Assembly (NCBI RefSeq): GCF_026210795.1
Contig: NC_089456.1
Span: forward strand, 126,501-190,500
From: Rhizophagus irregularis
Taxonomy: Eukaryota > Glomeromycota > Glomeromycetes > Glomerales > Glomeraceae
Length of the DNA stretch: 64,000 bases
Direction of reading: 5' to 3'
Below are positions 32,209 to 46,121 of the stretch, piece by piece (the stretch's first letter is position 1; the number at the start of each line of letters is the position of its first letter). The position numbers and the translations under genes are program-made. Under the pieces are notes generated by a model. The model was not told the origin of the DNA and made no database searches. It saw nothing but the letters and a program-made list of their open reading frames with translations.

Positions 32209-35120
32209 GTTAACTTTTGGGTAAAATAAAACCTAGCGACATTTTATAACGATTATAAAAGTGATGTAATATACAAATTACATGACATCAACATGATGTA
32301 CATATATGATGTTTTATAAAACTTTTCGCATTATCGTAGTCGATCTTGTCACACATCACACTTGCACGCTCTGCCTTAACTTTTCTTGGAATACTTTAAC
32401 TCCACATTATGCTTAAATTTGTAAGTTAAAATCGACCACAACCAAAAAAGGGGGAAGGTTGCTAAAAAAAATTTTTAAAGATATTTAAAAATAAAAAAAT
32501 TATAAAGAATTATGAAAAAACCAGTAAAAAATGTATTACAACATTGCATTATATATTTTGTTTCTAGATTTATATATAATTTTTACAAGATCCTAAATGA
32601 AAGATTTTTCTAACTTTACTAAATCACACCACTGATGCTCAACACCATAGTATGTGTATTTATGAAAACTATAGCCTAAACTAATAAAGTCACTCTAATT
32701 ACAATTGAAGTTTGTTTAGTACTATTTTTTTTTATACTGCAAATATATATTGCAAAATAAAAATATTGAAAAACTAAGAAAAATATATGTGAAGTATAGT
32801 ATATACTACAGCATTCATAGCATAAAAATTATATAATAAAAGTAATACATATAACTAAATATAACTGTATTGCTAAACACTAAAATACTAGTGATGTGAT
32901 TTATAATTTTTGTTATTTAATCATATTAATTAATTCTAAATAATTTATAAAAATGACAGAATTAATAACTAGATTTGACAAATAAATTTTAAATTATTTT
33001 TAATTTAAATAATAACTTAATTTTTACTAAACTTTCTTAAAGTTAAATTTTTTATTTAATATATAAAAGCAGTAGTTTATTAAGAAATTATAATTTTATG
33101 TAAATATAAAATACCCTTATCTAAACCAGCAGATGTATCAGAAAGCATATTAGCTTTATAAATTAAATATTTATATAAATAATAGTTATTAGGTAAAAGA
33201 TTGAAATATCATTAAACTGTAAAGTAATTCAAATGATATTTTAACTACCATTTTAAATTAGTTATATTTTATTAACTACCATAATACTCAATAACTGTAT
33301 TATTATATAAATATTCAAAATCATGTTTTATATAAAAAAAATAATAAATAAATTCTATATTTATTTATTAATATAAAAATAATAGGTATTTTATGATATT
33401 TATAAAGATTAATATGTAATATTTAATTTATATAATAATAATTAATCTAAAAAATATCAGTATATTAAAATGACATAATTCTATTTGGCTGCATAATAAA
33501 TAATAGATATATATTTTTTTGCTTTATATTTTACAAATTTATTTATAGCATTAAATATTATTTTTAATTTATTTGACAATACTTTTTTTAGTTTTTTTCA
33601 TGATATATTTAATTATAATTAAAATTAAATAATTGGTATAATAAATTTCTTTTTTTAATAATTAAATGGATTTTTACAGATTTATTAAAATGCAAAGTAA
33701 AAGAAAAATTCCAAGTATTTATTATTAACTTATTTAAACTTTTAACTATTATAAATCTGTTTAAAAATTTTATCATTCATATATTTTAATTGAAACTGAT
33801 CAAATTATAAATAAAATACTAAAAACACTTATATCACATGTTGATTAAATATATAATAATTTACTAAATAAAAAATTATTTTTTGCATTTAAACTTCAAT
33901 TGTTTAAAAATTCAAAAAAAAAAAAATTTATTATTATATCTTTTACTACTAAAATTTTACCAACTATTTAAAAAATAATAACTATTTTAAATAAAACTTA
34001 TTTACAGATAATTGAAATATTACAAAGTTTATATATTGTAATTATGACAATTTTTTTTTAAAAAAAAGTCAAAATCTTAAATATTCTGTAATTTAAATAA
34101 TTCTTTAATTTTGAAAAAAAAAATAAATCTTTTTTTAATTTTAATCCAAAAATTGCTCTAATACAAATACCTAATGCATTTATTTATAGTTATAAACATT
34201 TAAAAATACATGGTTTCTGATTGTATATAAAAAAAGTTTTATTATTATTATTATTTTTTTACTGCAGTACATTTAATACTTTATTAATAAAATTTTATGT
34301 TAACAGTTTAATACAATATACTTGATTAAATATAAAATTAAGCTAATTCATTAAGTATTAAAATACTTGTTATTTTAAAAAGGATTCTACATATGTACTG
34401 TCAAATGGATTTTCAGATTATAAAAATAAGTTCTATGTGAAATATAATCTTTCTTAAAGAAGAACCTCTCCTCTCAATTTAAGTCTATTTCAGTAATTCA
34501 ATAAGACCAACTATATATAGTAAAACTGATTACAAGAAAAAAAAAAGGATTTAATTAAAAAAAAATCAGGGTAAAAAAAGGGTTAATAATATATGAGCAA
34601 GATAGTAAAAACTCTAATATTTCAAATTGCTATTTGGTTCAGATATCCCATCAGTTAACCAGTAATCTTAACAGTACCGAATTTTAGCAAGAATAATAAA
34701 TTTGTTACTACTAGTATTGAAGCTTTTTTTATTCTTTAAAGTTGCTTTTTTTTCCTAAAAACTTCCCCTCCTGTTTCTGTTTATTAATATTCTTATGCAA
34801 AATATTCAAAAGTAATAATTAATATGATTTTATAAATACATCAAGCAGAATATTGGCAGTTGCAAATATATCACAGTTTTATATTCAAATGATCAAATAA
34901 TAATCACCAAATAAGTATAATAAAAAATTTAAATTCTTTATTTATATAAAATATTCATAAATATAAAATCCAATAATCTATATATACTATATAATATACT
35001 ATGTAAATAAAAAAACTAAGATAAAAATTTATAAAGTATAAAAAATAGAAGTGAAATTAACTTTAACATGCAAACTAGTAATTTAAACTATTTGACTCTA
35101 ATTTTCATATAAAATAAACT
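32209..35120. other. Gene desert, very AT-rich
   Basis: About 2.9 kb without credible frame or repeat. Contains ordinary TAT/AAT low-complexity. Nothing recognised. Confidence 0.5.
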
Positions 35121-37020
35121 TCATTCAATATTATGTTCACTATCTTGACAAATTTCATTTAGTTCTATAAAAAAAAATAGATTAGATAAATTAGAAAGGA
35201 AATATTAGTAAAATTACAAATAAATAATAACTTACCTAATTCACTTAATTGAAGATCTAAGCATTCTGAAACTGTAAATTATATATTCACAGTATTTAAA
35301 TGTTAACAAATGTAAAAATAAAATAATTATATTATAATAATAATTAAGAAAATACTTACTTGGAATTGCAGCAGTATAATTAGTATCTATTAAAAAAATA
35401 AAATAACATTAATAATGTAAAATAGATTATATAATAAAGCAAAAAAAAATTTAATTACCTGAACTGAATTGAAAAGATGATAAATCTAAAGAATTTTCTG
35501 ATTTTGGAAGATCTTTAAAATTTAAAAGTCTACTAGTATAAATTGCTTGTGGATGTGTTTTGAAGCTTTTGGGTTTATTTTCATTTGACCTGTTCTTGAA
35601 TTTTTCTTCTCTAATTTTATCACATTCTTTTATTTGAAAATATATTTCACTATTTTGACTATTGATACCTTCTTCACTATTTTCAATATATTTAATTTCA
35701 TCATCCCATTTCTTTAATAGTTGATGTAATTCTTTAGCAGTTGGTCTATTTTTTATTTCAGCATCCCAACATTTTATTATCAAATCTACGAGTAACTTTG
35801 GTATGTTTTTAGAAATTGTTGGTCTAAATCCTTTACAAATTTTAATAGCTAAAAAACCATCATGAGGAATATCATCAAAAGGAATTTCTTCAGAAAGAAA
35901 TTCGTTCATTATTATTCCAAATGAGTAAATATCTGCTGCTTTTGTATATTGATATCCACGTAAAACTTCTGGTGCCACATATGGTAATACTCCATAAATT
36001 CCTTCTTCTTTATTTGTTTGCTTTAAATTTGCTGGTTGACACATTCCTAAATCACTTATAAATGGAGTAAGTATATTAAATAATATATTACCTGAATGAA
36101 AATCTTTGTGAACTTTATCAGCATAATGAATATCTAAAAGTCCTTTTGCAATTTTTTGTAATTGATTAATTTTTGATTTATAATTAATATAATTATTTGA
36201 TTCATTTAAATAATTTCTCAAATTTCCATTTTTACAATAAAATAAAACCATCATATACTCTTTACTATTTGGATCTTGAGTAATTCCATAACATTGAATA
36301 ATATCATTAATATGAATAATAGAATTAATCTAATTATCATCAAAAAGGAAAAATTTTATTAATAAATAAATGCAAAGAACAATCTTTATTTAAAAGACAA
36401 AATAAGTTTAAGTTACCTCATTTAAAAAATCTGAACATATATCAGAAGAATTATTCAAACTTTTTAATGCATATTTATTACTAGACATTCTATACCATTC
36501 TTGACTACTAATACTCCAATAGTAAATATATCCATCAGACCATTCTGCTGAATAAACCTTACCAAAACCACCTTCTGCAATAAAAGTGATATTTTGAAAT
36601 TTTTCAAAAGGTATCCATTCAAGACAATTATCATGATGTAAAGCATTAAGTTGTGATTGTTGTATAAATTCATCAATAACTTTATTTCCACTAGTCCAAT
36701 TTTTAAAGTTATCCTTAAATCTTTTAGCATTACAAGGTTGACACCAAAAGACTCCTGTGCCAGGTTCTTTACATTCTGCACATATTCCATATGCTTGTTT
36801 TCTTTTTTCTAAATCATCTATATAAACTACTCTTTCATCTACATCAATAGTTGAATCATTAGTAGAAATTGTAACATAATCCTTTTAATAGACAAAAAAT
36901 TATTAATATTTTAACTACAAAAATTCAATAAAATAATTATAATTATTAAAAATATTAAATTGCTATTACCCGATATTTATCAGTAGCATAATTCCATAAA
37001 TGTGTTGGCTTTTCATCCAT
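35121..37020 (-). CDS. TKL-type protein kinase with Cys-rich leader
   Basis: Six exons (36970-37020, 36417-36881, 35459-36329, 35360-35386, 35236-35271, 35121-35164) splice in frame to 497 residues. Residues about 45-65 carry C-x2-C..C-x2-C (ICAECKEPGTGVFWCQPC), a likely zinc site. Kinase domain: Gly loop IAEGGFGKVYSAEW, catalytic Lys in YALKSL, catalytic loop VHKDFHSGNILF, metal-binding DLG in place of DFG, VAPEVL, ADIYSFGIIMNEF and CWDAEIKNRPTA. His-Lys-Asp and DLG are common in Rhizophagus-type TKL kinases and do not by themselves argue for loss of activity. The C-terminal tail is short and acidic, split over three micro-exons of 27-44 bases. Probably a cytosolic Ser/Thr kinase; substrates unknown. 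Confidence 0.9.
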
Positions 37021-40000
37021 ATTAATTAATTTGAGTTGTGGATTATAATTTTAATTTTAGTTATATAAACAAATAACTACGTTACTCGCTAGAATTATTA
37101 TAAGCAAAAGAAAAAAATTATTAATTGAACGAAGTTCAATAAATTGCGTACTTTTATTTGTATTACTGTTTGTACTACTATTGTATAGAAAAATTACGAC
37201 AAAGAAAATTCGTAGATCATCATAAAAAGACAGACATAAGAGATCTACATTTTGTAAATAATTAAAATGCGAAAATCTAACTTATTTTTTCGGTAAAGAA
37301 CGAATAAAGTGTAAAAATTATATTCAAATAATAAATGGCTCTTATATTAACAAATCCATTCTATAATACAAAATATTAACAAATGTTTTTTTTTTAAAAA
37401 AAAGAAAATCTAATATTCTGAAATTATAAATCATATAATTTGTATTAATTGAATCAAACATTATCTGGAATATTTTTTTAGTTAAAAATTCTCCTTTTAT
37501 ATGTCATTTGTTTACGGTTTTACCAAGATCGAATGTACGTCCAAGTCATCTGGAAATTGTAAGAGAATAAGCGTATTACCAATTAATTAATATTTTGTAT
37601 GATAGACGTGACAGTTACAAGATTATTATACACAGCTTTAAATTTTAAGTATCAGTTTGAATTTTATAAAGCTTTTATCTTATAAATAACGTACATACAT
37701 GGATTTATTAACATTTTTTGTTTAAAGATGAAACTTCTATTTACTAACCATTAAATTTTCAACTTTCAAAGTAAAGGAAACATATAATTAAATTACATGT
37801 ATTCGAAACTAATAATAATTAAGAGAAATATTCTAATGTTGTAAAATTACACATGCATCTTTTTGTATTTAAGTTCCCTGTGCATTTTCTGAATTAACAA
37901 AATAATCCTTTATTATCGTCAAATCTAAATAGTAAAGAAAATATAATTAAATTATGGCAAATGTTAGTCGCCGCAAGCCACAATATTCCTGGAGGACGAG
38001 GTCATGGAAAGTTCGATCAGAAGACAAATTAAGGAGCTAAAAACTAACATTTGAACCCAAATAATTAAAGGGAATAGTAAGATGCATATTTATCATGAAA
38101 CTTAATTAGGCGATATTAAATTCCACTTATGTTGTGTGAACGTTATTATGAAATTACACGTGAAAAATGATTTTAAATGAACGCGACAAATGACCTTTAT
38201 TAAATTCTCAGATCAAATTTATAACAAAAATGATTAATATTTTCCTTAATCGTGATTTTTTCCTTTAACCAATTTAATAAGTTTACTCTATTTTTTATTA
38301 TTAGTGTATAACAATAAATTTTCAACTTTATTGATCTAGCCTATTCATCTTGCGTTCATATAATAAAACACTATCGATTCATCTTATTTATAACTTGTAA
38401 ATTGCATCACATATTATAAATTATAATATAATTTATTAGAAATTTCGAGAGTCGAATAATTTATCCCTTTTTGAAATTCCATCGTAAAAATATCTGCCAC
38501 AAATTCATAAATGGTAAAGTATTCATGTTAATAAATACTGGTAAAGTATATAAATCAGCCGCGTTATACTAATAATTTTGATAGACATCTAAATTGTAAC
38601 GAGTAAAATACGTGAAGTACGGAATGGTAAGATTTATTTTCTTTAAAATTTATAGACATTTCATATTATTTACACCAAATCTTGATAAAATAATTAAATC
38701 AAATCAAATTATACCAATAGTTTATAGTTTATAAAGATGAAAAATTATATAATGGTAATAAAATTAAAGTAGGATTTCATAATAATGAAGTAAATATACT
38801 AGTCCAGAATATTTGTTATTAGATTTTGGGCAAATAATAACTGATAATATTATTATTATAAGAAATTTGCTATTTACCACCCACTGGTTAGGGTGGATTT
38901 TTTTTATGGGATCTGCGGAATAATAATTTTGGTTCTAATTATATAGTAAAATTAAGAATTTTTAAATCCTTATTTTTGTATGGTAAAGGTTTTTTATTGG
39001 TCAATAAATTAAAATTGATTGCTATTAAACATATACAATAAACTAATAGAAAGATTTTTCAATTTTATCTTTTAAATATGAAATTAATTAGCACAATTAA
39101 TTAGCACAATTAGCACAATAATAAATACATAATTAAAAATAAGCTATACCATTTGTAAAGATAACAAGATTAATTGAAATTTTAATCAGAAACAGTGAAA
39201 GTTAAAAATAGAGAAAAAACACAATTATAAATTAGTTAAAAAGAGTTAAACTGAAATAATTTTTTTTGCTATAATATATTACAAATCTGTTTAATACATG
39301 ATACCATTGTTGTAAATTTACTCTTTTATATATAGTTAATTATAAAAAGATAATTATATTCTGCATGCATTACTGATAAATATTATTTAAAAGGCAATTT
39401 CTATTTAAACATGGGGTGTTTGAATCCAGACCATGTGATTATTGCCATTTTAACTAATAGTATATATAAACTTCAAAATTAGTAAATAAATGGATTTTTG
39501 CCTGCTCTACAAGTTTACCTAAGACATCAAAGGTGCTTTTAAATATCAGTTTTGACTTTAAGCTACACAAATCTGATATATTATTTAACATAATAAGATT
39601 AGACTTAATTAGAGGGATTAGAGAAGAAGCGCAATTTAACAATATACAAAAATATATTAAGTTACATGATAATTACAATCAATTATAAAATAATAGAAAA
39701 ATGCTGTATAATCATATAGTAATAATTTAAGTAATTTATCAACTTTATTTATTATTTATTTAATCATTAATCTTGTATCTTTTGGCAGCTCTTGTATTAG
39801 TTTTTATTTCATTATATACAAATATATCTTTTCCTATATTTCAACATAAATTGCAACATAGGTATAAAGATTTGTATTTTGATTTAAAGCTTTCTGAAGA
39901 TACTGCCAATTTATTATCATATCTATACTAAACAAATATCACAATTAATATCATGAATAATATACTAATTCCATTGGTATTTCACAATTAATTTTTTTCT

Positions 40001-40069
40001 GTACAATAATTTTGTTATATAAAATATAATTCTCTGCCTATATTATGCAGGCATTGCAAAACTAATCCT
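37021..40069. other. AT-rich gap with a tiny fold-back repeat
   Basis: No credible gene. At about 37963-38055 CAAATGTTAGT and its inverse ACTAACATTTG bound about 93 bases of GC-richer sequence, a possible miniature fold-back element. Around 38878-38925 there is a CACCCACTGG...GGGTGG short inverted repeat. Confidence 0.4.
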
Positions 40070-41570
40070 TGAGAATGTAAAGCAAATTGCATTATCTAAG
40101 GAAGAGAAATGTCTTTTAACTGAGTATAAAATAAAAACATAGATAAACTGCTTATACAGCATTGCTAATTTAACCATCAATGGCAAAACACACTTTACCA
40201 CATTAAAAATAGAGAGCAATAGTATTCATTTTATATTGATCATTATCAAAAAATTGAAAATATACATAAACTTGCACAAAAAAAAAATGGAGATTGCCTT
40301 TCAGATCAATACTATAATTTACATACCGAGCTAGAATGGATTTGTAAAAATAATCATAGATGGAAAGCCATTCCCAATAGTATTCAATAAGGAAACAGTT
40401 GGTGTTCATATTATGTAGGTAGCATGAAATTAACTCTTAGGAATGCAAAGTAAATTGCATTAACTAGGCATGGATAATGCCTTTCAACTATACATGAAAC
40501 TGAAATTGGTTAATTTTGACCTCCAAAATGGTTGAAATGGTCGAAATGATTTCGACTTGAGCCCCTCCAAAAGTCAAAATGGTCGAAATTACGTCATAGT
40601 CATATGATTTTATAGTAAACAATAATATTAAAATTCAAAGTTAACGAACTTCGCATTCAGTGATTCGATCTTTATGATCTTTACACGGTTGGATTCAGCT
40701 CATCGAGAGGATTCCTATGATATGTATTTCATATTTGTAACATCAATATTGACGGAGTTATTCACGTTTAAAATTTGGTATTAATAGTCTTATAATTTTT
40801 ATAGTAAATAATAATTTTAAAATTCAAAGTTAACGAACTCCGCATCCAGTGATTCGATTTTTATGATCTTTACGCGGTTGGATTCAGCTCATCGAGAGGA
40901 TACCAATGATATGTATTTCATATCTGTAGCATCAATATTGACGGAGTTATTCACATTTAAAATTTTATATTAAATTATAATTATAAAAATCATATGACTA
41001 TGATGTAATTTCGACTATTTCGACTTTAATTTCGACTTTTGACCTTCCCAAGTTAAAATATTTCTACTTTTGGGCTTTAATTTCGACTTCATATATACTT
41101 TCAACCAAATATAAAAATAATCAACAGCCATTATTATGATATTGCAAAGAAGGCCATTTATAGAAAGCATCTTTTGGTAATATGAAAAGTGGTATTTGGT
41201 GTCCATTTTGTTATAAATATAAATATAAACTATTATGTTGAGAAATTGTAATAAAGTATTTTGGTTCACCATCTGAAAATCGCAAACCAGATTTCTTGAA
41301 AATTCCTGAACGCCCTAAAGGATTAGAATTTGATATATATTATTCAGAATATAGTTTTGTAATTGAAATGCAAGGTGAACAACATGAAAAATTTAATAAG
41401 TTTTTTCATAGAGGCAATTCTAATAACTTTATTAAACAGCAAGTACAAGATTAACTCAAGAAAGAATTATTATATGAAGAGAATCAAATTGTTTTAAAAT
41501 ACGTTTGGTATTATGAAGACAGAATCCCGAACAATATATATAAATGTAAAAATTTTTCCTATGTAAAATT
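40070..41570 (+). pseudogene. Endonuclease-like (PD-D/ExK) gene with zinc repeats, decayed
   Basis: The stretch 41245-41560 encodes a recognisable core on the plus strand: YFGSPSENRKPDFLKIPERP, GLEFDIYYSEYSFVIEMQGE and LLYEENQIVLKYVWYYED. The Asp in LEFDIYY and the Glu-x-Gln in VIEMQGEQH fit the D..ExQ/K catalytic pattern of Vsr/DUF559-like restriction-type nucleases. Upstream, peptide scraps such as NHRWKAIPNSIQ and GNSWCSYY fit the repeated Trp/Cys zinc-ribbon modules that often precede such domains. The frame is interrupted and a terminal-repeat element (about 40515-41098) has landed inside it. Confidence 0.55.
40515..41098. mobile_element. Terminal-inverted-repeat element with internal direct duplication
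   Basis: Arms of about 105 bases (40515-40620 and about 40985-41098) hold TCGAAATTACGTCATAGTCA / TCGAAATTACATCATAGTCA and several GGTCGAAA / AGTCGAAA words. Between them a unit of about 175-190 bases occurs twice in direct order, at about 40629 and 40818 (AAAATTCAAAGTTAACGAAC start; GACGGAGTTATTCAC near end). Non-coding, so non-autonomous. Target duplication unclear. It splits the nuclease-like pseudogene. Confidence 0.65.
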
Positions 41571-41809
41571 TATTATTGCTTATTTAATAACATATTTTTA
41601 AAATAGTCAGATATAATTATACATAGCAGAGTATTAAATTATTAATCAGATATATATTTGCGTAGCAGGATAGATTTTTTTAATATATATATAATATAAT
41701 ATATATTTTACATTTTTTACATTAAAAAAATCTAATAAAATATGTAAACAAAGTTATAAACATGTTTATATAAAAAAAAATTTACTATTTTTAATATAAA
41801 GATTAAGTT

Positions 41810-42341
41810 ATACTTGTAGCCGAAACCCCTTCAGTTTCAGCTAAGTTTTAATTTTAGACTTTCAGCCAATCTCAATTTATAAACCTTGTTTCTGAAACTG
41901 AAACCCTAGCCGAAATCCAAAATCATGTCTGAAACCTTTTATATAGCTAAAACTATGATTAAAAGTGCTTAAAACTATGCGTCTGAAAATCTGAAGTCTG
42001 AACCCTTTTATTTCAAAATTTCTTCAATTTTCATATGTCATACCACAATAATTCTGGCCACTAATTTTCATAATCTATATATATAAGTACGTATGAATAC
42101 GTATATAGCAATCCCAAATATTCCTAATAATTTAGTTCATTAATAATATAATAATTATAAAAATTAAATAAATAAATAATAAAATTAATAAAAAAGATTT
42201 CAGACCTTAAGCCTATAATAAAAAATAGTTTTAGCCTATATAAAGTTTTGGTCAAAGTTTCAGATTTCAGCCAAGGTTTTGGATTAGTGTTTTAGACTTT
42301 CAGTTTCAGCCATACCTTTAGAAGGTTTCAGCTACAAGTAT
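41810..42341. mobile_element. MULE-like MITE with 10-bp target duplication
   Basis: Ends ATACTTGTAGCCGAAACC and, inverted, ATACTTGTAGCTGAAACC. Flanks carry the same 10 bases, AGATTAAGTT, at 41800-41809 and 42342-42351. The arms are full of GTTTCAG / CTGAAAC words. A 9-11 bp duplication fits the Mutator-like superfamily. 532 bases, no coding. Confidence 0.8.
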
Positions 42342-42351
42342 AGATTAAGTT

Positions 42352-44507
42352 AATTGTATATGTAATATAGAAAATATTTTTAGATGTGATTGTGTAATGA
42401 ATTTTTAATAAAACAAATACGCGTCCATATAATATTTAAAATATAAATAATATATGCGTTTGTGTAATATTTAAAAAATATATAATTAAAATAATAGCAA
42501 TGGGTGGATGTGAAGGGAGAAATAAGTAGTTTTCTATTTTTTTATAATTTTACACTATAATTTTTGTAATAATCAATAAAAGTTATTTCATTTTTACTTA
42601 GAAAATTTTTTAAAAATATTTTTTTGATAAATTTTACAGTAAATTTTAAAAATAAAAATTCCATGTATTGGTGATGTTACAAAAAACATGAATAAATCCA
42701 TAAATATCTATTCAATTATGATAAAAATATATATATAAATAGATTCGAACCTGATGAATAATATTACTTAAGAAGATTTTAAATATTTCCTTTAACTAAA
42801 TAGTCTAAATTATGCTCTGAAGTCACAGAACAGATATACGAAAATATTAATAAGAAACATTTATAAGTTGTAATATTACAAAAAAATAATAATAGCTTTA
42901 TTTATATATTATTTTATTTTTTTAGTTTTTTTTTATATACATATTTTATAAAAAAAATTATATATAAATATATATATGTCATAAAATAAGTTGTTTAACA
43001 ATGTAAAAAATTTATAGGTTAGATAAAAGTTTGTTTAGCGAGCATGAAAAATATTTGCTTATTGACATTAGTAAATTTTGAATTTTTTAAATCTGATATA
43101 TATATATATTATTCGGGATCCTAGTATGTAACCTCTATTTCTTGTTAGATCCAAAAAACTATATGCAGTAAAAGATCTGATATAAAGAATATTATCTTCT
43201 CCTATTATGCTAAAAATATGTCCCAAATAGTTAGTTATTATACTGATGATATAAAAATGCATCAATGGTCATTAATAGCTATCTTCAAAAAGGTGAATTC
43301 ATTGTATTTGATTTAAATAAATCTAAAGATAATTTTCTTGCAATTCGGCTAAGGTTTGACACTTCATTAAATCTGCAAAAGGAGATAGAAGCTAGGTAGA
43401 AATGTAAAGAAAAAAATACTTTAGTTAAAAAGTAAGATTTAACTTTATAGATGCCAGCTCTTTTTCTACCTTCTGCACCTGCATCTTCAGATCTTTGATC
43501 TTATAGTATATTTTTTTATTTGCATTAACCTGTTCATTATATTCTTGATTTATATCTCGCATGAACTTTTCAAAAGTTTTTCTATTATAATCAAGAAGAT
43601 GTTAAAATAGTACTTTAACTTTTTAAGCTTATTCATAATCTGGCAATTATTTTATTCTTTATGATTATGCTTTATTAGCACTTTTGGCCAAGTGATATAA
43701 TTAGTTCTGCAATATATATAACCAGTAATGCTGGAAATATATTATATTCTGGCTAGCTTCGAGAATGCAATAATTTTTTCTGAAATATAGTTTTACATTT
43801 TTAATTTAATGAGTTTGAATAAACCTTTAATGTATGTCTTAAATAGAATTCAATTTATTCAGATTTCTCAGAAATAGATTCTAATGGAATAGGATTTTTA
43901 AAATTATGTAAGAGTCTCTGATAAGTTCTCTTAATAAGACTTTTAGATAATCTATTAATAATATATTTATAATTAGAATGAAATATTTTATTAGGTATAA
44001 TTTTGTGCAAAAAAGTTTGCATACAAGAATTCACCCATAGGCCATTAAAATAAATTTACATATCAATGTCTGCTAAAAAACTCTGAACATGACACCTGGC
44101 CAATAATTAATAAGAAAAAAATCACATGGTTTTGACAGAGACTTCTGACTGAAATTTTGCCAAATTAATACATGATTTTTTACAAAATACAGATAATATT
44201 ATTTTATTTTATAATTGCTTATCTTCTAATTTTACAATTCTAACCTTAAGTTTAATATTTCAACCTTAATTTTATTATTCTTGACTTTAAGTTTATTAAT
44301 GTATTATTTTAATATATTAATTTTACTGGAACTATCTATTTCAGATTGCATACTTGTATAATATAGTAATATTTATATTTAATATGTTATTATTCAAAAA
44401 TAAAAAAAATATGTATGCGTTACAATTTGTAATGCTAATTACTTTTACAAGAAATATGAATATATGTAAAATTATCTATCAGGGTTACTTTATTAATATA
44501 AAATTAA
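42352..44507. other. AT-rich gap with one coiled-coil scrap
   Basis: No gene. At 43428-43562, minus strand, a 45-codon frame (MRDINQEYNEQVNANKKIYY, then KIKDLKMQVQKVEKELASIK) looks like a coiled-coil fragment similar in style to those at 4.6-5.3 kb. The rest is plain AT-rich DNA. Confidence 0.4.
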
Positions 44508-44517
44508 AGTATAGGAT

Positions 44518-44975
44518 AGGGATTGGAAAAGATTCGATTAAAATTAAAACTATTGAAAATTGATAAGAATCGATTTTAAATCAAATCTTGAATAAAAATC
44601 GAATCTACTTATTGTGGCGCAGTTTCGTTAATTAATGACCGTAAATTATTATTTGTTTATAATAGTTTACAAGGGCGGATCCTTTAATTTTAGCCAAATT
44701 CATAATTCTGGTTGCAAATCACGTGATGGAATACAAACTTTCTAAAAAGGAAATTTTATCTTCCAATAAAATTCAAGTTGCTATCACATAAGGTTGTACA
44801 AGTTTCCAAAAAAGGATATTTATTTGTCAATCACAGTTAATTTTGTAATCATGTGATATGTATTTAAATATCCTTATTATAAATAGTATAAAAAAAATCG
44901 GTATTTACGAAACGATTAATCATGTTTAATCGATTTTAAAATTGATTCTAATAATGGGAATCGATTCCAATCCCT
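44518..44975. mobile_element. MITE with 10-bp target duplication, MULE-like
   Basis: Ends AGGGATTGGAAAAGATTC and, inverted, AGGGATTGGAATCGATTC. Flanks AGTATAGGAT (44508-44517) and AGTACAGGAT (44976-44985) match in nine of ten bases. 458 bases, no coding. Its core (about 44720-44830: TCACGTGA, AAAAAGGAAATTTT, CTTCCAATAAAAT) resembles that of the 3950-4343 repeat although the ends differ. Confidence 0.75.
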
Positions 44976-44985
44976 AGTACAGGAT

Positions 44986-46121
44986 AAAAAAATCTCAATT
45001 ATATAAAGGAAAAAATATTGTTAAACTACTCTTATCACTTTTATAAGCTTTAGAATTAAATAGCAAAGATAAATCTACAATCAAAATTCTTTACATATTA
45101 AAAAAAAGGTTAATGAATAAATATCACGAAATAAATGTATTTGTGAATATATAATATAAATACATACTTGTAATAACAATAAACTTTATTATTAAGCTCA
45201 ATTTTTTTGACATTATTTTACAACTTGATGTGAATATAAATATGCATATTATCATATATATTAACATGAATTTTATAGGATTAGAATTGCAACATCAATA
45301 TAATATATATTACAAAAGGATAATTGTCAAGCATTATACAATTACTTTTTTTACTCTTTCATATTAACATGTAAATTAATATAAATCAAATATATTGTAT
45401 AAATATTATGCTAATTTCAAGGTCTACTAGGATATTTAATATTTTATAATGGCGATTTAAATTATATTATAGTAAAATTGCAGTAACTAATAGAATATGA
45501 AAAAATAAAATAAACTATAGAGTTAAATATTAGCTTATGAAAGTATTCTTGCAAAATTTAATAAAAAAGTTTGTATATCTAACTATACTTTAGATAATTA
45601 TTAGAAAAACAGGAAAAATCTAAAGGTATAAAAATGAAAATCATTGTCAAAGATATTTTGAAAATGAAATGTAAAATAGTAGTAGATATTTTAAACAGTA
45701 TAAACTAACAGTATTTTATCATAATAATCATGTATAAACAGGAGATATACCTGAAATGCTTAAGTATCTTTGATCTGTGATATGTATGAATATGAAAGAG
45801 TACTTGATTTTTAACAATGTAAGGTAAATAAGAATTTACATATAGTTAAATTTATATAATAAATAAAATAAATTGAATCAGTTTATAATAAATAAATTAC
45901 ATAAAACTTGGTTTTTATAATTATTTAAATTATTATATATCAAATATTGAAATAAATCTTATTTTTAAAATTTTTTTTTATACTGCAATGATGAAGTAAA
46001 TATTGTTAAGTAAATTGATTTTAAATATCTTTATCTAATAATGATTTTAATAATCTTATACAGCTAAAATTAGTTTGCAGTTATTATTTTTTAGTAATAT
46101 TAAAATAAATATTTTTTATAG
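44986..46121. other. AT-rich gap
   Basis: Nothing recognised. It includes the 3' flank of the surface-protein gene. Confidence 0.5.
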
